Below, piece by piece: positions 24,607-36,024 of a stretch of DNA of 64,000 bases. The translations under genes were made by a program, and so were the position numbers. The notes under the pieces were generated by a model. It worked only from the letters and a program-made list of their open reading frames with translations. It was not told the origin of the DNA and searched no databases. Source of the stretch: Mesotaenium endlicherianum (Eukaryota > Streptophyta > Zygnematophyceae > Zygnematales > Mesotaeniaceae); NCBI GenBank assembly GCA_009602735.1, contig WELA01013488.1, positions 199,657 through 263,656 on the forward strand, given 5' to 3'. The stretch's first letter is position 1. Each line of letters opens with the position of its first letter.

Positions 24607-25356
24607 TGTCAAAGAGCTTCAAACCGCCTCAAAGGAACACCCCAAACATTTTCTATTTGATTTCAGCGGAAAACTTCCTATCACTCGTTGTGATGATACT
24701 ATGTCCCCCGCCTGTAGCAATCTATGCTCAAGTAGCCCTGCATTGGTGATAGGGCCTGTGGGCAGTAGCTCCTATCTTTTTCCCAAAGTCGATCAAGGAG
24801 CGACGACTAAATATTATTTCACTATGTATTTCGAGAAGGACCAGAGTGGCATCTGCGTGAAATGTCCCACTCTGCTTCTCACTGCGATAGTGCGCTTCAA
24901 TTCGTCGACGGGTCGACCGACATTTTTTTAAGGGGTTGGATTGTCCTTCGACTTCCCAGCTGCTCCCAACAGTCAATTTTTTCATTCAAAATTTGAATGC
25001 ATTGGAATGGGGTCCGCATACAACTGCATGGGTAGCCAGCTTGCTCATTGGGCATATGCAGGCAATGCACATGTTGCACAAATCAATCATGGCGCACCTC
25101 CTATATCGCCATGCTGAGAGGAAGTACGGTGCTTCCGTTAGCAAACTGCAGGCGTCAATCACATTAAGTCGTGGTACCTGCTTTTTCTAACAGACGACAA
25201 TGAGGGCAGACATGAAATAAGCGTCAATACATATTATATCGTCACTGGGTGGATGCACATATCTTCATTAGGTAGTGGAGTTCCAGAAAAGCCATGCTGT
25301 TCTGATGTTGTGACAGCACGGTGGAAGTGTAAGTAGCACCTATATGTAGGACGGCC
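24607..25356. promoter_or_regulatory. Shared divergent promoter region of NUP43 and separase
   Basis: The start codons of NUP43 (-) and separase (+) are 750 bases apart with no gene between, so this stretch should contain both promoters and both 5' UTRs. It is AT-richer than either gene. I see no clear TATA box at a fixed distance from either ATG. No specific cell-cycle element was identified. Confidence 0.55.
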
Positions 25357-26953
25357 ATGGTGCTTAGGAGTACCAAGAAGCTGGCAGAAACATTGAGTGC
25401 AGACGTCCTCCTTGATCGTTTGCAATCCCATTCTTTCGATGGTATTGCTAAAGATTTGGAGCAGTTTCTCGCGCCATTGGCATCGAAACATGGCAAAGAA
25501 AACAAGAGCACTAGCAGCAATCACGAGGCTGCAAAGAAATATGCTCCCTTCTTGGTTCAGCTCTTGAAAGTATGCTTCAACAGCCTAGCGGTAGCTGCCC
25601 CCAATGGTTCAACGACACAGAAAGGTCAGGTCCAGGAAGATGCTGCAAACGAGCTGTTTGCTGCTGCAAAGCTGGGCGTAGAGGGCCTTGACGCCATTCG
25701 GGGTTCCCTTAAAGGACGGATCTTTGAGATTGAGCTTCAGCAGTACAACCTCTTAAGGAGACTCGTGCAATGGAAAAGACACGAAGAGGCTTTAGTGCAG
25801 GGATGGGTGCTGCACCAAAATCTCTGTGATCTCCTGAATCCTACAACACATTGCGTTCAAAATTCAGGTGGAAAGCTTAAGCATAGCAGCAGTACAGGGG
25901 GGGCTCCTCTCTATAAGAAAGCAGCTCTGAGGGCAATCAGGCCTGACCAGGACCCTAAGGAGCTCGTAACACTAGTGGTAGGGGCAATACTGAATATTAT
26001 TGTGGCTACTGCAGAGGTGCGGGCTGTTAGCAACGAAACACTGGAGGATCTGCTTCCTCTATGCCCGCAAGTGGAGCCATGGCTGAAGTGAGTACTTGCT
26101 CTATGAGCCCTAGCTACCATCAAATCCGTGTTGTCTACAACATCTGCAGAGCACGCTGTCCGCCTTTGCTGGCGGCTCCACGCCAGACCACCTTAAAAAG
26201 CTAAGGGGACTTGAAACGAGGGGAAAAAGATTAGTTTATCAAAATGTCATCAGTTGCGCAGTCCATCCTGCGACACCGGCCCTGGACGTCCTCAAGGACG
26301 CTTCAAAAACGACGGGCTCGAGATTGTTAAATGGAAGCTTGCCTGGTGCTCTGTAAAGCGCAACAGGGGAGAAGGCATTGCTGAAGCACAAGCTCGCTGT
26401 CGTTAAATTAGGAGCTAGCGTGGTGCTTTGTACGCAGCAATGGAAGAGGAGGCGTCGCTGAAGCACAGGCTTGGTGTCGTTTAATCGCAAGCTTGCGTGG
26501 TGCTTGGTGCAGGGCCATGGAGGAGGAGGCACTGCTGAAGCACAGGAGCACGATGTTCCGAGGGCTTTACAGCTGCGCCACCTCAGCCTTTGCCGAGCAC
26601 GGCCACCTCCGGGCGAGCATCCTGCTGGAGCTCGCGGCAGCCACAGCCTCCGCATGCGCCACGTCGTCCTCCAAGGATCACCTGGTCCAGGTGCGGCCTG
26701 TTCCAGAGCAGCCTGTGCACATTACATGCAAAGGAGCAAATGTGCATGATGCTTCGGGCACAGCCGTTGCGACGTATGTGCATGCACCTCTAGCCCGTGT
26801 GCTTCATCGCGAAGCTGCTCTCAGTATGGTTCCCTCCGAGCTCACGGCTACTTCCTCTCGCCCTGTGCACGTGTGTGTGCGTGCGTGCGTATGTGTGTGT
26901 GCCTGTGTGTTTGTGTGCTTGTGCCCACGTGTGTGTACTTGTTGTGTCTGTGG

Positions 26954-26988
<35 letters not shown>

Positions 26989-29900
26989 GTTGAGGGTGTA
27001 CGCATGTGCATGTGGCTTTGTGTGCGTGTGCGAGGGCGTGTGGGTGTGCGTGTGCAGATTACTCGGAAGTTGGCCGAGCTCCCAGAGGGCAATCTGGACT
27101 TGAGCTTCCTGGTGTACCAGAAGGCCCTGAGCCACTTCATGGAGCTGGTAAGAGCCCCTCACCACACTTCCCAGGAGAATCAGCTAGCTCTGGGAGGGGC
27201 AGCTGGCTTGCTTGAATAGCAGCAACTCACGCCTACCCAGCTCACAGCTCACAGCTCACAGCTCATCCGCTCTGATTGTCAGTCCGCTTCACAAGATGAG
27301 GTGGGAGAGGCCTTGTTCGTTCTCTCCGCCAGCTGAGCATCTGAGGCCCCTTCCCGGGTCACCCCGTGTCCAAACCTTGGGGAGCATTGCACAGTTGAGG
27401 GGGGCCAGGCTCCAGGAGCCAGGCTCTCTCCTCTCTGTTACTCCAGAGCGCTGAAAACGCCCTGTGCATCTGTGCCTCTTCTCCTGCCAGACTTATGTAG
27501 GTCCAGCCCTGCGCGCTACTTGAGGATGCATGCATGCGCTCCCTCAAAGGAGCCTACCCCGCATCAGCCCCTGCCCCTGTTTCTGCCTCTGCCTCTGCCT
27601 CTGGTGCGTAGGACGTGCGAGCAGCCAGCGCAGTGCCCTTTCCAGCAAAGGCGCCACAGGAGGAAGAGTCCCCGCTCCATTTTGGCCTTCCATACTAAAG
27701 CTTTTCAGGCTGAGGCCTTCCGGGTTGTGGCTCTGCGGAATGTTGTGGTATCGCAATAGTCTCTGAGAGTTGACGGGTGAGAGTGCACGCGTGGCGCGTG
27801 GGAGGGGCCCAGGGGGTGGAGGGTAAGTGCCACCTGGAGCTCGTGGATGCGTTCGCGAGGTTCTGCGGGGCCGCCAAGGAGCACTGCAGGGGCGCCCTCA
27901 GCATCCGAGAGCACCTGCCAGCTGTCAAGCAGGCGAGGCGCTTACCCCCAGACCAAACCCCCCCCCCTGACCCCCTACTCTCCCTACTGAAAATGCCACT
28001 CTGAAGGACAGCACCATGTGCAACATCCTTGTCACGGTGACATCAGTGCCAGCCAATTCGCTATAAAAGCAGTCCTTCAGGAACTGCTGCACCTCTGGAA
28101 TCCTGCAGCACGCAACTCCCAGGCTACGGAAAGACCGCGCCACTCTCCAGATCTAGACCTGGCGACATTAGTAGACTGCACTGCAGGCGCAGACCCCACT
28201 CAAGGAACGAGCCCGGTGTGGGCGCTCTCTTGCATAAGGCCTGCGTGTGTGAGTGCGTGCGTGCGAGAGGCAGCTTGTGGAGAGCAGCTTGTTACCATTG
28301 CTTGGTGCTTGTTTTGCACAGGGGGGTAGACTCGTCTGGAGGCGGGCTGTTATGATAGTGCAAAAGCTCATTTTGCGCGAGCTTTGGGTACCCTGGGTGT
28401 CAAGAGCCGGCCACGCACGTGTGGCCATCTTGACGACCTCCCTCCCTACTGGGCAGCTGCCACGTGCTGCTCGGGACGTGCCAGAGGAGCTGGGAGAGGA
28501 GAGGGCGAGAGTGATGACGAACTGGGAGTGGGAGCCTCTCTTGGTCCGTCTGTCTTGCATGCAGGCGTACGGCGAGAGCGGCGAGTGCCTCGCAGGCTTG
28601 CACGCGGCCGGCCTGTGGCTCGACCTCGCATGCCAGAGGCAGCCTGCCGGAGCCTCAGAACCCTCCCACGCCAGCAACACCACACCTCCCACAGCACCAC
28701 CAGACGACGGCCCTGCCTTTCACGCGATCTTGAAGAGGGGCACCGCCTACTGCCAGAGCCTGTGTAAGAAGAAGCTCCCGGACGGTGGAGGGGGAGGAGA
28801 GGGGAGGGGCAGCATTGGGGGTAAAGAAAGAGAGGGGGTGCATCCGGGAGGCGACGGGAAAGGGCTGGACGAGATGGCGTCTGCGAGCGCGCTGCTGTCG
28901 GCGTGCCAGGCCCTGGAGGCCGTGCGCAAGCCAGGTGTCAAGCTCTCGGACGCTCGGTGGAAGGAGTACTTGAGCGCGCCCCAGCCGCGCGCCCCCCAAG
29001 CCCGCGAGAAGGCAGGGGCTTTGCCGGCGCCGGCACCAGCAGAGAGTGCAAGCACGCATGTCGTGCACGCCCTGTGCCTGCGCTGGAAGGTTCAGGAAGC
29101 CACTCTCAGGTACATACTCACGTGCACACACCCAGGCGCACACACACACACACACTCAGGTGCATGCTCAGGTGCACACTCATATTCGCATTCAGGTGCG
29201 CGCTCAGGTGCACACTCACGTGCACATTAGGTGCACAGACTTAAGTGCCGATGGAAGTATGAGGTCTACTCTGCGAGAAGATTGGGGGGCTGCCAGTGGC
29301 AGCTGGTCCTTGGTGCCTGCTACGGACCCTCTCACAGGAGCAGGACAAGAGGCAGGGGGATGCCACCTCCTCCTCCTCCTCCTCCTCCTGCTGCTGCTGC
29401 TGCTGCCTGGGTGTGTGCTTGGAGGGATGTTTTTTGCCAGTGTGGTTGTGGGCATGGAGTGTGCCCGTGTATGTGTGAGAGTATGTTTGCATGTCTTCGT
29501 GTGAGCGCGTATATTAGTGTGCTCGTATGTGTGTGCGCATCTGCTTATGCGTGTGTGTGTGTGTGTGTGTGTATACACCCCCACGCGCGTATGTACTTGC
29601 ACATTTCTGCGGGTGTGTACCCTTGGCCTGACAGGCTTGCGTCAAACTTGCATCCCCTGCAACGTGGGGGGGGGCAGCTGCTCGTCTCTGGAGGCAAAGG
29701 GCAGGGACGCGGTGGAGAGGCAGCGGGGCTCAGCCGCCGCTGCAGTCATGGCTGCTGTCCGCCTCTCCCTCGCATCAGGGTACAACTGCCAGGTCTATTC
29801 TCCCCCTCACGTGAAGGCACCTCCACCCCTCCCCAGACCCATCTCAGTTCTCATCTATCCCCTGCTCCTCCTGCAGACGTGCTTGCTTGCCCTGTTCCGG

Positions 29901-31377
29901 ATGTGAGACGTGTCAGCATGTAACGCTATGCCCCGGAGCCCAGCTCATGCCACGATAGCTCCTCCTTGTCTGGCGTGTGTGCAAGAATCTGCATCATAGT
30001 CGCATGCGCACCTCTGACTCTGTGACGTTGAGGGAGCCCTTGCAAGCACACCCAGACGAACGAGCGCTGCTGGAGCACCCCCCAAGTTCACACGATGTGA
30101 GCACCATCAAGCAGCGTGCGGTGCTGAGGTGTCTCTGCTGCTGATGTGCTGATGTGCTGATGGAAAGGGACTGTCTTGCCATGCGAGTGACATCCGCTGA
30201 CGCTTTCTCCCTCCCTCTCTTTCTCTCGTGGCGCGCATGCCCGGCAGGACGTCATAGATCTCGCGGAGCAAGTGCTGGGATCGGCCAGCCTGACGCCCGA
30301 CGACCTCAAGTGGCTCATCTCGTCGGCGTACAACACGGGGGTCCAGCTGTTCAATCTGAAGCTCTACAGCACGGTCACTTTCTCCCCCCCAACACCCCCG
30401 AACGCTCTCAGATATGCTGGCTGGTTTCCAATGATGAGCCCCAAGATTCAGGGCCAGCTTTACCTTTGTGTGCCTTTAGCTGCCCCTCTCTGCATGCCCC
30501 TCAAAGTGATGCACGTTGGGAGAAATAGAGTGAATGAGGTGTACGTATGTATGAAGAGAGAGAGGGAGAGAGGAGCCCACTCAGCGAGCCCATGCCACAT
30601 AGCACAAACAGTCCATCATTTTTGCATGCATCCTCTGGAGGTGGTTGGTTGTCTGCAGCAATTAACTTTGCCAGAGCGAACCCGGATGGCTGCAGGCTGT
30701 GCTGCCTCTGCAGCTCGCCAGCAAGGCGGCGGCGCGACAGGCGACCTCGCCAGGAAGCCTCGATGCGCTCGCCTGCGATGGTCGAGAGCGCCAGGCGGCG
30801 CACGCCCAGGCGCAGGCGCTGCTAGGCGACGCTTGCGCCAAGGTGGCGGCGCTAGCCGAGTGCCACAGGCGTGCGGGTCAGCACGCAGCCGCAGAGGCTG
30901 AGCTGGCGCGGTCGTTCCAGCAGTGGGGCGCATTTGCTGGGGCAGGCGGGGCTCAGGGGCCGCGCTCACTCGTGCGCCAGTGGGTCAAGGTGAGCCAGGA
31001 GCCTCAGCCACTGTGCGCCCCGGGCTCTGCCCCCCCTTGTAGCTGCTCCCGCTTGCCAGGAGGGGGCTGGGGAGGCAAGGGGGCAGCAAGCCCCTGTCAC
31101 CTTGTAGATCTGCAACTTGACATGCGCCCCCACCCCCCGCCTCCCCCCAGTCTACCCTGCTCTATTCCTCCCTCCCTCTCTCCCTTCCCCACATTTCCTC
31201 AATTCTAGCTACAGAACTTTGTCTTTGACGGGAGGTATTGGAACTGCGGTGGCTGTTGGGCTCAGTCATTCCACTGAGTCTGCTGCCACCATGGTGTCTC
31301 TCCCCTGAGCAGGTGCAGGAGAGCCTTGTGGGCGCGGGCCAGATCAAGCTCTGCTTCCCTGTGCTCAGCCAGGAGGT

Positions 31378-31416
<39 letters not shown>

Positions 31417-32225
31417 CCTTCCGCAGGCCGCCTTGGGGCAGCTTCTTGAAGAGGTACTTGTGGTGCGCGTGTCATTGTGCATGCCGGTGTCTTCTGAGGG
31501 GCAGTCCTTTTATACCTCGTAGAAGACTCCTCCGTGCCTCTTGGGGCCCGTGCCTCACAAAAAAATAGAAAGTTCCCACGCTCTTACTGCTGCTGCATGC
31601 TGAGCCTTGCCAGAAGCGCCTAAACAGTGAGATCACTCGCGCGTCCCAGCTTGTTTCTCTCTCTCTCTCTCCCTGCAGACTGCGGCGAGAGGAGCGGAGC
31701 AGCAGCAGCAGCATACATACGCTGGATGCTGACGTGTTGTGTTTCATCACGAGAACATACAGGAGCTCGCGGCGTACGAGGAGATGGAGGCATTGCAGCC
31801 GACTGTCTCCAGGAAGGCCCGGTGCTCCATCCTCGCGACACTTTTGAGCAAGGTCTACGTGGGGCCGTCGCTCGCGCACAGGCGGCCGGGGGCGCTCCTC
31901 CGGCAGGCCCAGCTGGCGCGACTGGAGGGCGTGGGGGCAGAGGCGTGCATCCGCACCGTCAGCCAGGCCATGGAGCTCCTCCAGGTGCGATCAGGCCCTT
32001 CAAAATGTGCATGCACCTGAAATGCCTGCTCTTGTTTGGCTTGGTGCTGTGCCTGGCCACTTGTGCTTGTGCAAATGCTCCCTTTCTCTCTCTCCTGTTC
32101 TCTCCTTCTCATGTTGGAGCTACAAGTTTTTGATTGGCTCCCTTTGCTGCGCTTGTCTCCGCGTGATGATAGTAGCGAGATCGTTGCATCGAGGTTGACG
32201 GATTCAAGTCGGGGCTGGGAGGTCA

Positions 32226-32294
<69 letters not shown>

Positions 32295-32594
32295 TGTCTC
32301 TGTCTATCTATCTTTCTATCAACCCATCTACCTCTCTAACGTTCACACACACTCACTCCCACCTCCCTCTTTTCCTTCCTCTTGTAGTTGAAGTCGTGTG
32401 TTCGTAACAAAAAGTCTCAAAGGTCTTACTCTCGTTGGTGCTTCTTATCTTGCTCATGCACCAGCAACAGGAGGGAAGCGGAAAAGCAACTCAGGGGTTG
32501 CATCCCAACAAAGAGCGCAGCTGTGCTGGGGACGAGCTGGCAAAAGCCTTCTGCTTGCGAGCGCTGCTTGCCCGTGAGCTCGGCCCCCTGACCG

Positions 32595-32655
<61 letters not shown>

Positions 32656-32656
32656 N

Positions 32657-32702
<46 letters not shown>

Positions 32703-35700
32703 CAGGTGCCCACCGGATGCACAGTTGGTGGCAAGCAAGTGCGCATGTGCATGCATCCCTCGGCTGTGGAAGCAGCAGCAGCTGCAGCATGACCCGTCTC
32801 ATGCACCCAGCAACCTTATCATGCTCCTGACTCCATCAGGACACCTCTCCATGTGCCTCGCCCCCTTCTTGTGCTGTCTCGCTCAGTGCTAGGCAGGAAA
32901 ACGAGCGGGCCAATCGCTTGACTGAATGCCCGACCTGCACAGCTTGTTAGGCTGCTGCGCAGCCTGCACTTAGAAGGACTGCTGTGTTGCTATCTTCCCC
33001 TTTTCATTCCCGTCTCTGTCATACGGGCGCTTGTCCGTGGCGTTCGCAACTGGACGCATCGCACAGAAAGGTGCTCAAGCCCACTGTGCCTGCACTGGGC
33101 CAGCTTTCCACAAGGAAAGAAACGTATCCAGTGAAGGGTAATGCCCCTGTTTTCCAAAGACACACACTGACAGGAAAGGGGGGTGCGCTGGTCCTAGGGC
33201 AACACCTCTGTGTCTGCCGGAAAGTCATGCTAGCAGGCAAGAGAGGATGTTCCATTCCTGAGGGATCGTCTCTTCCTGTCACAAAATTCCGTGCTGGCAG
33301 AGCGGAGTGCAGGACGTCAGGGCTGCTCTGCACAGCTGGCGGTCCCTTCTTCCTTCTGAGGGCCGCCGACAACCGAGTCTTGCCGTGGGCAAGGAGGGGC
33401 CAGAGGAGCAGGAGGAGCAGGAGCAGGAGGAAGAGGAGGAGGAGCTAGGTAGGGAGGAGGTTACAATTGGCAGCTTCCAGTCGTTGCCGGCTTCTGTTTC
33501 TATTTTGAGAGCCACGGCAGACCTCCTGGCCCTGGAGGTGAGGAGAACTAGACCTCTGACACCTGTCATGTGTGTGTATGCCCAGTTGTCCTCCCCAGTA
33601 GAGACTGTGAGAGCGTGCTGGCGCCTCGACATGCACTTCCCGTCTTGTTCCCCGACAGGCCATCTTTATTCTTGCTGTGCACAGCCACGTTTTGCTGCAG
33701 GACACTTGGCAAGCAGCAATAGATGCGATTTGTGTAGGACTGGCCCACGCTTTCCCAGTTTCAGGCGTCTCTTACATCCACCTGCGTCATCGGCTGCGAG
33801 TTTAGGGTCTGGCCTTTGCAGTCTGCGGTCTATGGTCTGCGGCTCCCGTATGCGGCCCACACATGCGCGCTGTGGGACACCCGTAGCTCTACACAGGCTG
33901 ATGCTGGCCCGCTGGCAGAGGCCATATTTAGGGCAAGGGAGGTGCCCAGGGAAGAGGGCTTGGGGTCTGGGACTGACCGAGGGAACTTCACCTGCTGCTG
34001 CTGCTGCTGCTGCTGCTGCTTCGCAATCTTCTGCTGGGCGCTGACGTGGCCGGGCGGTTGCGGCGGCTGCAGGGCTGTGGAGAGCTCCACCGCGAGGCAC
34101 GCCACATGGCGCTCCGGCTGGCGCAGCTCGCATGCCCCGGGCTAGCGGGCCTGCAGGGGGCTCTCTTTGGCGACGTGACATCGGACCACATCCTTTGCCA
34201 ATCCGCGGCTGTCCTTGACCCCCTGCGGCACGACGACAACGAGGTGGCAGGCCCGCAGCGACGCGCGCACGTGGGCGTGCACACCTGGCAGTGCCCGGAG
34301 TCTCTGCAGGGCCCTGAGTCCCTCCTGGCCATCAGGCTGCAGATGCAGCAGGAGGAGGAAGAGCACGAGGAGGAGCAGGAGGAGCACGGGGAGGAGGAGG
34401 GCAGGGCCGGAGACGAGAACGGCGTCCCCAGGAGGGGCCGCATGCTGGCGCTACAGCTGCTCAAGGAAAGCCAGAAGCAGGTAGGTGTGAGGCGTAAGCG
34501 ATCAACTTCTCAAATCCTCTCTGTGTGCCTTGCCAGCCTTGCCTTGCCAGACCCTCCCTGCATTGCTCCAAGTGGGTGGGAGGGAGGCTGCCGACAAGCT
34601 TCGTTTGGTTTTTTATTTGGGCGCGGTGGGATCGTGCAGCTCGAGCGAGGGCCCCTCGCAGCTTTTGCGCACGCAAGAGGAGGCCGTGAGCACAACAGAG
34701 CAGGCGACTGAATTGACGTCCAAACCCTAACCCCTAGTTTTCAATCGCAGCTCTAAGCCCGATCCTGCAGAGAGCAGGCAGGCTTAGTGCTTTGCTTGCT
34801 AGCAGGCTCTTCCTCTGTTGCCTCTTGGGCCCCAGGAGGCAACGCTCTGTGGAGGGCCGTGCCTCAACCCTATATCCCGTGCCTGTGCACATGCGCCTCT
34901 GCAGGGAAAGCACTCCCTGAGGGCCCTGCTGTATGAGGCGGGGCTGCACCACCTGCTGGCGGGGGACTACGCGCACCACAACCGCTCAGAGGAGGTGCTG
35001 CCTGGCCCCTTCCCCTCTGCATCTCCTTCTGTGTCCTACGCCCTGACTCTGCCCTCATTGCAATTGCTGCTGGTGCTACTGCTGCTGCTCCTACTGCCGC
35101 TGCTGCATTGGCGAGGAGCGTGTGCCCTGCAGCCCGACGTGCGGAAGGGACAGGCGCACCAGCTGGCGAGGGCCTTGCAGCTGGAGCAGGTGGCTGGAGA
35201 CCAACAAGTGTGGGTGGGAGTGAGAGTGCCTGCAGGCATTGCACCACGCAGCGGAGGGCCTGCGGCTGCGCTTCAGCATCTTCACGCACTCCTTTCCCTC
35301 CCCCCCGGCCAAAGAACTCGAAACGTCAAGCCAAGCAGGAGGTGGAGGGGAAATTGGAGCCGCAGCCTCTGGTGCCTCTGTTGCTGGCACCGCTGCAGCT
35401 GCTGGTGCTGGTGCTGATACTGGTGCTGGTATGGGTGCCGAAGGCGCCACGTCAGCAGCCTCCGTGGCTGGCAGTAGCCGCCACCTCGAGCAGGAGCAGC
35501 CGCGTGGTTACGTGGCGACGGGAGGCGCAGCCGCGGCCGCCTGGTCATCGTCCGGGAGGCAAGGGAGCGGCACCGGTGCTGGGAGCCCCCGCGAGTGGGC
35601 CCTGCTGCCGCCCAGCCAGTGGCGCATTGTGGGAGAGTACCTGGAGAGCCTTCACCAGGTGGGGATGCTACCTCCCTGGGAGAGTTGGGCGGAATTGTCC

Positions 35701-35989
35701 TTGCGTTTGGCATGCTTGTTTGCTCCTCCAGGAGTCGCTTTACAAGGAAGTCTGTGAGTACATGCGTGGGTGTATGTGGGGGTGCGCGTGTGTTGGAAAT
35801 GTCAACTGCCAGGAAGGAGTTATAGGAGTTTTGACTCAAGATTCTGGCAGTCTTGTAAGGAGGAGCATGGCAAATACACCCAATGCACGCGTATGATTAC
35901 CCACATTTTGTATCTGTATGTGCGTGCGTATGTGTGTGTGTCTGAATGCATCAGATGCGCATGTCTACATGCATGTGTGTACCTATATA

Positions 35990-36024
<35 letters not shown>

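Noticed and set aside
33019-33372. Minus-strand 117-codon frame
   Set aside because: Lies in a separase intron on the opposite strand with no recognisable motif.
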